Assembly (NCBI RefSeq): GCF_932526225.1
Contig: NC_064044.1
Location: forward strand, 1,681,001 to 1,745,000
DNA length: 64,000 nucleotides
Direction of reading: 5' to 3'
Source of the DNA: Nematostella vectensis
Taxonomy: Eukaryota; Cnidaria; Anthozoa; Actiniaria; Edwardsiidae
The position numbers and the translations under genes were made by a program. The notes under the pieces were generated by a model. That model was not told where the DNA came from. It saw nothing but the letters and a program-made list of their open reading frames with translations, and did no database searches. Positions 22,375-35,410 of the stretch are shown in pieces; position 1 is the stretch's first letter, and each line of letters opens with the position of its first letter.

Positions 22375-25300
22375 GATATACCTTTATTTCCGAGTATACT
22401 GTTTTTTTTTCCTAATGTTACTTTTTGGAATTTACATTCGGAAAAAAAATTATCGATTGTAACCTTTTGGAGGTTACACTCGTAAAACAAATTCCCGAAT
22501 GTAACCCTGAAGCTTTTCCCGAATGTAACCTCCAGTCCGATGGTGACTTTGCTTGGGATAGTTTACTATACCAATAGTATTAAAAGTAATTTTCATTACA
22601 ATTCCCTTCAGCAATGCCACGTTAGTCTTTCGTTGCGGGCACTTGACTACTAACGCAGCGGCCCGGGTTCGATTCCCGCTGATAGCCTATTTGTTTTTTC
22701 TTTATTACTTTTTTTTTAATATCGATACTTAATTATACTGTTCTTGGTGTGTCATGACATAAAAAGAAGGTATAGGGACATTTTTATGTACTCTCAGCAT
22801 CTTTGATGTGCTCATGCTTTGTTCAGGATCCTGTACATATTTTATGCACACAAGAACTAACTAGATTCCTTGGATAACTTGATTAAGTAGATTCTAACAT
22901 AGAGCATAGCGCTCGATAGATTGATATACCTTTTTTTCCGAGTATACTGTTTTATTTTTCCTAATGTTACTTTTTGAAATATACATTCGGAAAAACAATT
23001 ATCGATTGTAACCTTTTGGAGGTTACACTCGTAAAACAAATTCCCGAATGTAACCCTGAAGCTTTTCCCGAATGTAACCTCCAGTCCGATGGTGACTTTG
23101 CTTGGGATAGTTTACGATACCAATAGTATTAAAAGTAATTTTCATTACAATTCCCTTCAGCAATGCCACGTTAGTCTTTCGTTGCGGGCACTTGACTACT
23201 AACGCAGCGACCCGGGTTCGATTCCCGCTGATAGCCTATTTTTTTTTTTTAAATATCGATACTTAATTATACTGTTCTTGGTGTGTCATGACATAAAAAG
23301 AAGGTATAGGGACATTTTTATGTACTCTCAGCATCTTTGATGTGCTCATGCTTTGTTCAGGATCCTGTACATATTTTATGCACACAAGAACTAACTAGAT
23401 TCTTTGGTAACTTGATTAAGTAGATTCTAACATAGAGCATAGCGCTCGATAGATTGATATACCTTTATTTCTGAGTATACTGTTTTATTTTTCCTAATGT
23501 TACTTTTTGGAATTTACATTCGGAAAAAAAATTATCGATTGTAACCTTTTGGAGGTTACACTCGTAAAACAAATTCCCGAATGTAACCCTGAAGCTTTTC
23601 CCGAATGTAACCTCCAGTCCGATGGTGACTTTGCTTGGGATAGTTTACGATACCAATAGTATTAAAAGTAATTTTCATTACAATTCCCTTCAGCAATGCC
23701 ACGTTAGTCTTTCGTTGCGGGCACTTGACTACTAACGCAGCGACCCGGGTTCGATTCCCGCTGATAGCCTATTTTTTTTCTTTACTATTTTTTTAAATAT
23801 CGATACTTAATTATACTGTTCTTGGTGTGTCATGACATAAAAAGAAGGTATAGGGACATTTTTATGTACTCTCAGCATCTTTGATGTGCTCATGCTTTGT
23901 TCAGGATCCTGTACATATTTTATGCACACAAGAACAAACTAGATTCTTTGGATAACTTGATTAAGTAGATTCTAACATAGAGCATAGCGCTCGATAGGTT
24001 GATATACCTTTTTTTCCGAGTATACTGTTTTATTTTTCCTAATGTTACTTTTTGGAATTTACATTCGGAAAAAAAATTATCGATTGTAACCTTTTGGAGG
24101 TTACACTCGTAAAACAAATTCCCGAATGTAACCCTGAAGCTTTTCCCGAATGTAACCTCCAGTCCGATGTTGACTTTGCTTGGGATAGTTTACTATACCA
24201 ATAGTATTAAAAGTAATTTTCATTACAATTCCCTTCAGCAATGCCACGTTAGTCTTTCGTTGCGGGCACTTGACTACTAACGCAGCGGCCCGGGTTCGAT
24301 TCCCGCTGATAGCCTATTTTTTTTTCTTTATTCTTTTTTTTAAATATCGATACTTAATTATACTGTTCTTGGTGTGTCATGACATAAAAAGAAGGTATAG
24401 GGACATTTTTATGTGCTCTCAGCATCTTTGATGTGCTCATGCTTTGTTCAGGATACTGTACATATTTTATGCACACAAGAACTAACTAGATTCCTTGGAT
24501 AACTTGATTAAGTAGATTCTAACATAGAGCATAGCGCTCGATAGATTGATATACCTTTTTTTCCGAGTATACTGTTTTATTTTTCCTAATGTTACTTTTT
24601 GGAATTTACATTCGGAAAAAAAATTATCGATTGTAACCTTTTGGAGGTTACACTCGTAAAACAAATTCCCGAATGTAACCCTGAAGCTTTTCCCGAATGT
24701 AACCTCCAGTCCGATGGTGACTTTGCTTGGGATAGTTTACTATACCAATAGTATTAAAAGTAATTTTCATTACAATTCCCTTCAGCAATGCCACGTTAGT
24801 CTTTCGTTGCGGGCACTTGACTACTAACGCAGCGGCCCGGGTTCGATTCCCGCTGATAGCCTTTTTTTTTTTTCTTTATTATTTTTTTTTAAATATCGAT
24901 ACTTAATTATACTGTTCTTGGTGTGTCATGACATAAAAAGAAGGTATAGGGACATTTTTATGTACTCTCAGCATCTTTGATGTGCTCATGCTTTGTTCAG
25001 GATCCTGTACATATTTTATGCACACAAGAACTAACTAGATTCCTTGGATAACTTGATTAAGTAGATTCTAACATAGAGCATAGCGCTAGATAGATTGATA
25101 TACCTTTTTTTCCGAGTATACTGTTTTATTTTTCCTAATGTTACTTTTTGGAATATACATTCGGAAAAACAATTATCGATTGTAACATTTTGGAGGTTAC
25201 ACTCGTAAAACAAATTCCCGAATGTAACCCTGAAGCTTTTCCCGAATGTAACCTCCAGTCCGATGGTGACTTTGCTTGGGATAGTTTACGATACCAATAG

Positions 25301-28250
25301 TATTAAAAGTAATTTTCATTACAATTCCCTTCAGCAATGCCACGTTAGTCTTTCGTTGCGGGCACTTGACTACTAACGCAGCTACCCGGGTTCGATTCCC
25401 GCTGATAGCCTATTTTTTTTCTTTACTATTTTTTTAAATATCGATACTTAATTATACTGTTCTTGGTGTGTCATGACATAAAAAGAAGGTATAGGGACAT
25501 TTTTATGTACTCTCAGCATCTTTGATGTGCTCATGCTTTGTTCAGGATCCTGTACATATTTTATGCACACAAGAACAAACTAGATTCTTTGGATAACTTG
25601 ATTAAGTAGATTCTAACATAGAGCATAGCGCTCGATAGATTGATATACCTTTATTTCCGAGTATACTGTTTTTTTTCCTAATGTTACTTTTTGGAATTTA
25701 CATTCGGAAAAAAAATTATCGATTGTAACCTTTTGGAGGTTACACTCGTAAAACAAATTCCCGAATGTAACCCTGAAGCTTTTCCCGAATGTAACCTCCA
25801 GTCCGATGGTGACTTTGCTTGGGATAGTTTACTATACCAATAGTATTAAAAGTAATTTTCATTACAATTCCCTACAGCAATGCCACGTTAGTCTTTCGTT
25901 GCGGGCACTTGACTACTAACGCAGCGGCCCGGGTTCGATTCCCGCTGATAGCCTATTTTTTTTTTCTTTATTATTTTTTTTTAAATATCGATACTTAATT
26001 ATACTGTTCTTGGTGTGTCATGACATAAAAAGAAGGTATAGGGACATTTTTATGTACTCTCAGCATCTTTGATGTGCTCATGCTTTGTTCAGGATCCTGT
26101 ACATATTTTATGCACACAAGAACTAACTAGATTCTTTGGTAACTTGATTAAGTAGATTCTAACATAGAGCATAGCGCTCGATAGATTGATATACCTTTAT
26201 TTCTGAGTATACTGTTTTATTTTTCCTAATGTTACTTTTTGGAATTTACATTCGGAAAAAAAATTATCGATTGTAACCTTTTGGAGGTTACACTCGTAAA
26301 ACAAATTCCCGAATGTAACCCTGAAGCTTTTCCCGAATGTAACCTCCAGTCCGATGGTGACTTTGCTTGGGATAGTTTACGATACCAATAGTATTAAAAG
26401 TAATTTTCATTACAATTCCCTTCAGCAATGCCACGTTAGTCTTTCGTTGCGGGCACTTGACTACTAACGCAGCGACCCGTGTTCGATTCCCGCTGATAGC
26501 CTATTTTTTTTCTTTACTATTTTTTTAAATATCGATACTTAATTATACTGTTCTTGGTGTGTCATGACATAAAAAGAAGGTATAGGGACATTTTTATGTA
26601 CTCTCAGCATCTTTGATGTGCTCATGCTTTGTTCAGGATCCTGTACATATTTTATGCACACAAGAACAAACTAGATTCTTTGGATAACTTGATTAAGTAG
26701 ATTCTAACATAGAGCATAGCGCTCGATAGGTTGATATACCTTTTTTTCCGAGTATACTGTTTTATTTTTCCTAATGTTACTTTTTGGAATTTACATTCGG
26801 AAAAAAAATTATCGATTGTAACCTTTTGGAGGTTACACTCGTAAAACAAATTCCCGAATGTAACCCTGAAGCTTTTCCCGAATGTAACCTCCAGTCCGAT
26901 GGTGACTTTGCTTGGGATAGTTTACTATACCAATAGTATTAAAAGTAATTTTCATTACAATTCCCTTCAGCAATGCCACGTTAGTCTTTCGTTGCGGGCA
27001 CTTGACTACTAACGCAGCGGCCCGGGTTCGATTCCCGCTGATAGCCTATTTTTTTTTCTTTATTCTTTTTTTTAAATATCGATACTTAATTATACTGTTC
27101 TTGGTGTGTCATGACATAAAAAGAAGGTATAGGGACATTTTTATGTGCTCTCAGCATCTTTGATGTGCTCATGCTTTGTTCAGGATACTGTACATATTTT
27201 ATGCACACAAGAACTAACTAGATTCCTTGGATAACTTGATTAAGTAGATTCTGACATAGAGCATAGCGCTCGATAGATTGTTATACCTTTTTTTCCGAGT
27301 ATACTGTTTTATTTTTCCTAATGTTACTTTTTGGAATTTACATTCGGAAAAAAAATTATCGATTGTAACCTTTTGGAGGTTACACTCGTAAAACAAATTC
27401 CCGAATGTAACCCTGAAGCTTTTCCCGAATGTAACCTCCAGTCCGATGGTGACTTTGCTTGGGATAGTTTACGATACCAATAGTATTAAAAGTAATTTTC
27501 ATTACAATTCCCTTCAGCAATGCCACGTTAGTCTTTCGTTGCGGGCACGTGACTACTAACGCAGCGACCCGGGTTCGATTCCCGCTGATAGCCTATTTTT
27601 TTTCTTTATTTTTTTTTAATATCGATACTTAATTATACTGTTCTTGGTGTGTCATGACATAAAAAGAAGGTATAGGGACATTTTTATGTACTCTCAGCAT
27701 CTTTGATGTGCTCATGCTTTGTTCAGGATCCTGTACATATTTTATGCACACACGAACTAACTAGATTCCTTGGATAACTTGATTAAGTAGATTCTAACAT
27801 AGAGCATAGCGCTCGATAGATTGATATACCTTTATTTCCGAGTATACTGTTTTTTTTCCTAATGTTACTTTTTGGAATTTACATTCGGAAAAAAAATTAT
27901 CGATTGTAACCTTTTGGAGGTTACACTCGTAAAACAAATTCCCGAATGTAACCCTGAAGCTTTTCCCGAATGTAACCTCCAGTCCGATGGTGACTTTGCT
28001 TGGGATAGTTTACTATACCAATAGTATTAAAAGTAATTTTCATTACAATTTCCTTTAGCAATGCCACGTTAGTCTTTCGTTGCGGGCACTTGACTACTAA
28101 CGCAGCGGCCCGGGTTCCATTCCCGCTGATAGCCTATTTGTTTTTTCTTTATTATTTTTTTTTTAATATCGATACTTAATTATACTGTTCTTGGTGTGTC
28201 ATGACATAAAAAGAAGGTATAGGGACATTTTTATGTACTCTCAGCATCTT
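22375..28250 (+). repeat. Monomers of the TACTATACC domain, with a 2,732-bp pentamer relation
   Basis: Landmarks are at 22857, 23391, 23935, 24482, 25031, 25576, 26123, 26667, 27214 and 27757. About 23,290-24,700 recurs at 26,020-27,430 (offset 2,732); both share ATTCTTTGGTAACTTG and the AACAAACTAG landmark. The variant GTTTACTATACC, absent earlier, starts at about 22,563. The monomer at 25576 matches 29944 (offset 4,368). Confidence 0.82.
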
Positions 28251-31200
28251 TGATGTGCTCATGCTTTGTTCAGGATCCTGTACATATTTTATGCACACAA
28301 GAACTAACTAGATTCCTTGGATAACTTGATTAAGTAGATTCTAACATAGAGCATAGCGCTCGATAGATTGATATACCTTTTTTTCCGAGTATACTGTTTT
28401 ATTTTTCCTAATGTTACTTTTTGGAATATACATTCGGAAAAACAATTATCGATTGTAACCTTTTGGAGGTTACACTCGTAAAACAAATTCCCGAATGTAA
28501 CCCTGAAGCTTTTCCCGAATGTAACCTCCAGTCCGATGGTGACTTTGCTTGGGATAGTTTACGATACCAATAGTATTAAAAGTAATTTTCATTACAATTC
28601 CCTTCAGCAATGCCACGTTAGTCTTTCGTTGCGGGCACTTGACTACTAACGCAGCGACCCGGGTTCGATTCCCGCTGATAGCCTATTTTTTTTTCTTTAT
28701 TCTTTTTTTCAAATATCGATACTTAATTATACTGTTCTTGGTGTGTTATGACATAAAAAGAAGGTATAGGGACATTTTTATGTACTCTCAGCATCTTTGA
28801 TGTGCTCATGCTTTGTTCAGGATCCTGTACATATTTTATGCACACACGAACTAACTAGATTCCTTGGATAACTTGATTAAGTAGATTCTAACATAGAGCA
28901 TAGCGCTCGATAGATTGATATACCTTTATTTCCGAGTATACTGTTTTTTTTTCCTAATGTTACTTTTTGGAATTTACATTCGGAAAAAAAATTATCGATT
29001 GTAACCTTTTGGAGGTTACACTCGTAAAACAAATTCCCGAATGTATTCCTGAAGCTTTTCCCGAATGTAACCTCCAGTCCGATGGTGACTTTGCTTGGGA
29101 TAGTTTACTATACCAATAGTATTAAAAGTAATTTTCATTACAATTCCCTTCAGCAATGCCACGTTAGTCTTTCGTTGCGGGCACTTGACTACTAACGCAT
29201 CGGCCCGGGTTCGATTCCCGCTGATAGCCTATTTTTTTTTTCTTTATTATTTTTTTTTAAATATCGATACTTAATTATACTGTTCTTGGTGTGTCATGAC
29301 ATAAAAAGAAGGTATAGGGACATTTTTATGTACTCTCAGCATCTTTGATGTGCTCATGCTTTGTTCAGGATCCTGTACATGTTTTATGCACACAAGAACT
29401 AACTAGATTCCTTGGAAAACTTGATTAAGTAGATTCTAACATAGAGCATAGCGCTCGATAGATTGATATACCTTTTTTTCCGAGTATACTGTTTTATTTT
29501 TCCTAATGTTACTTTTTGGAATATACATTCGGAAAAACAATTATCGATTGTAACCTTTTGGAGGTTACACTCGTAAAACAAATTCCCGAATGTAACCCTG
29601 AAGCTTTTCCCGAATGTAACCTCCAGTCCGATGGTGACTTTGCTTGGGATAGTTTACGATACCAATAGTATTAAAAGTAATTTTCATTACAATTCCCTTC
29701 AGCAATGCCACGTTAGTCTTTCGTTGCGGGCACTTGACTACTAACGCAGCTACCCGGGTTCGATTCCCGCTGATAGCCTATTTTTTTTCTTTACTATTTT
29801 TTTAAATATCGATACTTAATTATACTGTTCTTGGTGTGTCATGACATAAAAAGAAGGTATAGGGACATTTTTATGTACTCTCAGCATCTTTGATGTGCTC
29901 ATGCTTTGTTCAGGATCCTGTACATATTTTATGCACACAAGAACAAACTAGATTCTTTGGATAACTTGATTAAGTAGATTCTAACATAGAGCATAGCGCT
30001 CGATAGATTGATATACCTTTATTTCCGAGTATACTGTTTTTTTTCCTAATGTTACTTTTTGGAATTTACATTCGGAAAAAAAATTATCGATTGTAACCTT
30101 TTGGAGGTTACACTCGTAAAACAAATTCCCGAATGTAACCCTGAAGCTTTTCCCGAATGTAACCTCCAGTCCGATGGTGACTTTGCTTGGGATAGTTTAC
30201 TATACCAATAGTATTAAAAGTAATTTTCATTACAATTCCCTTCAGCAATGCCACGTTAGTCTTTCGTTGCGGGCACTTGACTACTAACGCAGCGGCCCGG
30301 GTTCGATTCCCGCTGATAGCCTATTTTTTTTTTTCTTTATTATTTTTTTTTAAATATCGATACTTAATTATACTGTTCTTGGTGTGTCATGACATAAAAA
30401 GAAGGTATAGGGACATTTTTATGTACTCTCAGCATCTTTGATGTGCTCATGCTTTGTTCAGGATCCTGTACATATTTTATGCACACAAGAACTAACTAGA
30501 TTCCTTGGATAACTTGATTAAGTAGATTCTAACATAGAGCATAGCGCTCGATAGATTGATATACCTTTATTTCCGAGTATACTGTTTTATTTTTCCTAAT
30601 GTTACTTTTTGGAATTTACATTCGGAAAAAAAAATATCGATTGTAACCTTTTGGAGGTTACACTCGTAAAACAAATTCCCGAATGTAACCCTGAAGCTTT
30701 TCCCGAATGTTACCTCCAGTCCGATGCTGACTTTGCTTGGGATAGTTTACTATACCAATAGTATTAAAAGTAATTTTCATTACAATTCCCTTCAGCAATG
30801 CCACGTTAGTCTTTCGTTGCGGGCACTTGACTACTAACGCAGCGGCCCGGGTTCGATTCCCGCTGATAGCCTATTTTTTTTTCTTTATTCTTTTTTTTAA
30901 ATATCGATACTTAATTAAACTGTTCTTGGTGTGTCATGACATAAAAAGAAGGTATAGGGACATTTTTATGTACTCTCAGCAACTTTGATGTGCTCATGCT
31001 TTGTTCAGGATCCTGTACATATTTTATGCACACAAGAACTAACTAGATTCCTTGGATAACTTGATTAAGTAGATTCTAACATAGAGCATAGCGCTCGATA
31101 GATTGATATACCTTTTTTTCCGAGTATACTGTTTTATTTTTCCTAATGTTACTTTTTGGAATATACATTCGGAAAAACAATTATCGATTGTAACCTTTTG

Positions 31201-31600
31201 GAGGTTACACTCGTAAAACAAATTCCCGAATGTAACCCTGAAGCTTTTCCCGAATGTAACCTCCAGTCCGATGGTGACTTTGCTTGGGATAGTTTACGAT
31301 ACCAATAGTATTAAAAGTAATTTTCATTACAATTCCCTTCAGCAATGCCACGTTAGTCTTTCGTTGCGGGCACTTGACTACTAACGCAGCGACCCGGGTT
31401 CGATTCCCGCTGATAGCCTATTTTTTTTCTTTACTATTTTTTTAAATATCGATACTTAATTATACTGTTCTTGGTGTGTCATGACATAAAAAGAAGGTAT
31501 AGGGACATTTTTATGTACTCTCAGCATCTTTGATGTGCTCATGCTTTGTTCAGGATCCTGTACATATTTTATGCACACAAGAACAAACTAGATTCTTTGG
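28250..31600 (+). repeat. ~3.3-kb block, first copy (offset about 7,156)
   Basis: Landmarks are at 28304, 28851, 29399, 29944, 30492, 31039 and 31584. The match to 35,410-38,750 is at 7,156-7,157 bp. Shared rare variants include GTGTGTTATGAC, GAATGTTACCTCC with GATGCTGAC, TTAATTAAACTG and CAGCAACTTTG. Private changes are ATGTATTCCTGAAG near 29,041 and TACATGTTTTATG near 29,377. Confidence 0.88.
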
Positions 31601-33222
31601 ATAACTTGATTAAGTAGATTCTAACATAGAGCATAGCGCTCGATAGGTTGATTTACCTTTTTTTTCGAGTATACTGTTTTATTTTTCCTAATGTTACTTT
31701 TTGGAATTTACATTCGGAAAAAAAATTATCGATTGTAACCTTTTGGAGGTTACACTCGTGAAACAAATTCCCGAATGTAACCCTGAAGCTTTTCCCGAAT
31801 GTAACCTCCAGTCCGATGGTGACTTTGCTTGGGATAGTTTACTATACCAATAGTATTAAAAGTAATTTTCATTACAATTCCCTTCAGCAATGCCACGTTA
31901 GTCTTTCGTTGCGGGCACTTGACTACTAACGCAGCGGCCCGGGTTCGATTCCCGCTGATAGCCTATTTTTTTTTCTTTATTCTTTTTTTTAAATATCGAT
32001 ACTTAATTAAACTGTTCTTGGTGTGTCATGACATAAAAAGAAGGTATAGGGACATTTTTATGTACTCTCAGCAACTTTGATGTGCTCATGCTTTGTTCAG
32101 GATCCTGTACATATTTTATGCACACAAGAACTAACTAGATTCCTTGGATAACTTGATTAAGTAGATTCTAACATAGAGCATAGCGCTCGATAGATTGATA
32201 TACCTTTTTTTCCGAGTATACTGTTTTATTTTTCCTAATGTTACTTTTTGGAATATACATTCGGAAAAACAATTATCGATTGTAACCTTTTGGAGGTTAC
32301 ACTCGTAAAACAAATTCCCGAATGTAACCCTGAAGCTTTTCCCGAATGTAACCTCCAGTCCGATGGTGACTTTGCTTGGGATAGTTTACGATACCAATAG
32401 TATTAAAAGTAATTTTCATTACAATTCCCTTCAGCAATGCCACGTTAGTCTTTCGTTGCGGGCACTTGACTACTAACGCAGCGACCCGGGTTCGATTCCC
32501 GCTGATAGCCTATTTTTTTTCTTTACTATTTTTTTAAATATCGATACTTAATTATACTGTTCTTGGTGTGTCATGACATAAAAAGAAGGTATAGGGACAT
32601 TTTTATGTACTCTCAGCATCTTTGATGTGCTCATGCTTTGTTCAGGATCCTGTACATATTTTATGCACACAAGAACAAACTAGATTCTTTGGATAACTTG
32701 ATTAAGTAGATTCTAACATAGAGCATAGCGCTCGATAGGTTGATTTACCTTTTTTTTCGAGTATACTGTTTTATTTTTCCTAATGTTACTTTTTGGAATT
32801 TACATTCGGAAAAAAAATTATCGATTGTAACCTTTTGGAGGTTACACTCGTGAAACAAATTCCCGAATGTAACCCTGAAGCTTTTCCCGAATGTAACCTC
32901 CAGTCCGATGGTGACTTTGCTTGGGATAGTTTACTATACCAATAGTATTAAAAGTAATTTTCATTACAATTCCCTTCAGCAATGCCACGTTAGTCTTTCG
33001 TTGCGGGCACTTGACTACTAACGCAGCGGCCCGGGTTCGATTCCCGCTGATAGCCTATTTTTTTTTCTTTATTCTTTTTTTTAAATATCGATACTTAATT
33101 ATACTGTTCTTGGTGTGTCATGACATAAAAAGAAGGTATAGGGACATTTTTATGTACTCTTAGTATCTTTGATGTGCTCATGCTTTGTTCAGGATCCTGT
33201 ACATATTTTATGCACACAAGAA
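31039..33222 (+). repeat. 1,092-bp dimer, two tandem copies
   Basis: Monomers 31039 and 31584 are repeated as 32131 and 32676, exactly 1,092 bp on. Both second members have GGTTGATTTACC and CTCGTGAAAC. Only one dimer copy is present in the partner block (38195 and 38740), so dimer number differs between the blocks. Confidence 0.9.
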
Positions 33223-35410
33223 CTAACTAGATTCCTTGGATAACTTGATTAAGTAGATTCTAACATAGAGCATAGCGCTTGATAGATTGATATACCTTTT
33301 TTTCTGAGTATACTGTTTTATTTTTCCTAATGTTACTTTTTGGAATTTACATTCGGAAAAAAAATTATCGATTGTAACCTTTTGGAGGTTACACTCGTAA
33401 CACAAATTCCCGAATGTAACCCTGAAGCATTTCCCGAATGTAACCTCCAGTCCGATGGTGACTTTGCTTGGGATAATTTACGATACCAATAGTATTAAAA
33501 GTAATTTTCATTACAATTCCCTTCAGCAATGCCACGTTAGTCTTTCGTTGCGGGCACTTGACTACTAACGCAGCGACCCGGGTTCGATTCCCGCTGATGG
33601 CCTATTTTTTTTTTTTTTTTTAAATATCGATACTTAATTATACTGTTCTTGGTGTGTCATTTTTTTTCTTTATTATTTTTTTAAATATCGATACTTAATT
33701 ATACTGTTCTTGGTGTGTCATGACATAAAAAGAAGGTATAGGGACATTTTTATGTACTCTCAGCATCTTTGATGTGCTCATGCTTTGTTCAGGATCCTGT
33801 ACATATTTTATGCACACAAGAACAAACTAGATTCTTTGGATAACTTGATCAAGTAGATTCTAACATAGAGCATAGCGCTCGATAGATTGATATACCTTTT
33901 TTTCCGAGTATACTGTTTTATTTTTCCTAATGTTACTTTTTGGAAATTACATTCGGAAAAAAAATTATCGATTGTAACCTTTTGGAGGTTACACTCGTAA
34001 CACAAATTCCCGAATGTAACCCTGAAGCTTTTCCCGAATGTAACCTCCAGTCCGATGGTGACTTTGCTTGGGATAGTTTACGATACCAATAGTATTAAAA
34101 GAAATTTTTATTACAATTCCCTTCAGCAATGCCACGTTAGTCTTTCTTTACGGGCACTTGACTACTAACGCAGCGGCCCGGGTTCGATTCCCGCTGATAG
34201 CCTATTTTTTTTTTCTTTATTCTTTTTTTTTAAATATCGATACTTAATTATACTGTTCTTGGTGTGTCATGACATAAAAAGAAGGTATAGGGACATTTTT
34301 ATGTACTCTTAGCATCTTTGATGTGCTCATGCTTTGTTCAGGATCCTGTACATATTTTATGCACACAAGAACTAACTAGATTCCTTGGATAACTTGATTA
34401 AGTAGATTCTAACATAGAGCATAGCGCTTGATAGATTGATATACCTTTTTTCTGAGTATACTGTTTTTTTTTTCGTAATGTTACTTTTTGGAATTTACAT
34501 TCGGAAAAAAAATTATCGATTGTAACCTTTTGGAGGTTACACTCGTAAAACAAATTCCCGAATGTAACCCTGAAGCTTTTCCCGAATGTAACCTCCAGTC
34601 CGATGTTGACTTTGCTTGGGATAGTTTACTATACCAATAGTATTAAAAGTAATTTTCATTACAATTCCCTTCAGCAATGCCACGTTAGTCTTTCGTTGCG
34701 GGCACTTGACTACTAACGCAGCGGCCCGGGTTCGATTCCCGCTGATAGCCTATTTTTTTTTCTTTATTCTTTTTTTTAAATATCGATACTTAATTATACT
34801 GTTCTTGGTGTGTCATGACATAAAAAGAAGGTATAGGGACATTTTTATGTGCTCTCAGCATCTTTGATGTGCTCATGCTTTGTTCAGGATACTGTACATA
34901 TTTTATGCACACAAGAACTAACTAGATTCCTTGGATAACTTGATTAAGTAGATTCTAACATAGAGCATAGCGCTCGATAGATTGATATACCTTTTTTTCC
35001 GAGTATACTGTTTTATTTTTCCTAATGTTACTTTTTGGAATTTACATTTGGAAAAAAAATTATCGATTGTAACCTTTTGGAGGTTACACTCGTAAAACAA
35101 ATTCCCGAATGTAACCCTGAAGCTTTTCCCGAATGTAACCTCCAGTCCGATGGTGACTTTGCTTGGGATAGTTTACGATACCAATAGTATTAAAAGTAAT
35201 TTTCATTACAATTCCCTTCAGCAATGCCACGTTAGTCTTTCGTTGCGGGCACGTGACTACTAACGCAGCGACCCGGGTTCGATTCCCGCTGATAGCCTAT
35301 TTTTTTTCTTTATTTTTTTTTAATATCGATACTTAATTATACTGTTCTTGGTGTGTCATGACATAAAAAGAAGGTATAGGGACATTTTTATGTACTCTCA
35401 GCATCTTTGA
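33223..35410 (+). repeat. Monomers between the two 7,156-bp blocks
   Basis: Landmarks are at 33223, 33823, 34372 and 34918. The first three repeat the start of the window. The fourth matches 27214 (offset 7,704), including the GGGCACGTGAC variant. One monomer present on the other side (27757) is missing after it. Confidence 0.82.
33622..33721 (+). repeat. 61-bp internal tandem duplication, copy 2
   Basis: Same arrangement as at 241-340, with the 39-bp stretch at 33622-33660 and 33683-33721. It explains the 600-bp spacing between the landmarks at 33223 and 33823. The preceding monomer shares the rare GGATAATTTACG variant with the first copy. Confidence 0.9.

Larger units (their letters stand above)
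17070..22375 (+). repeat. Duplicated ~5.3-kb block, second copy
   Basis: Landmarks are at 17393, 17939, 18485, 19035, 19581, 20127, 20677, 21225, 21772 and 22309, 12,585 bp (12,584 at the end) after the first copy. Private changes here include CATAAATAGAAGG near 18,387, TAAGCTCAC near 19,021, TTGTTAAGG near 19,546 and TTATGATCGG near 21,350. The match ends inside the monomer at 22309, where the partner continues with ACATTTTTTCCC and this copy with CCTTTATTTCC. Confidence 0.88.
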
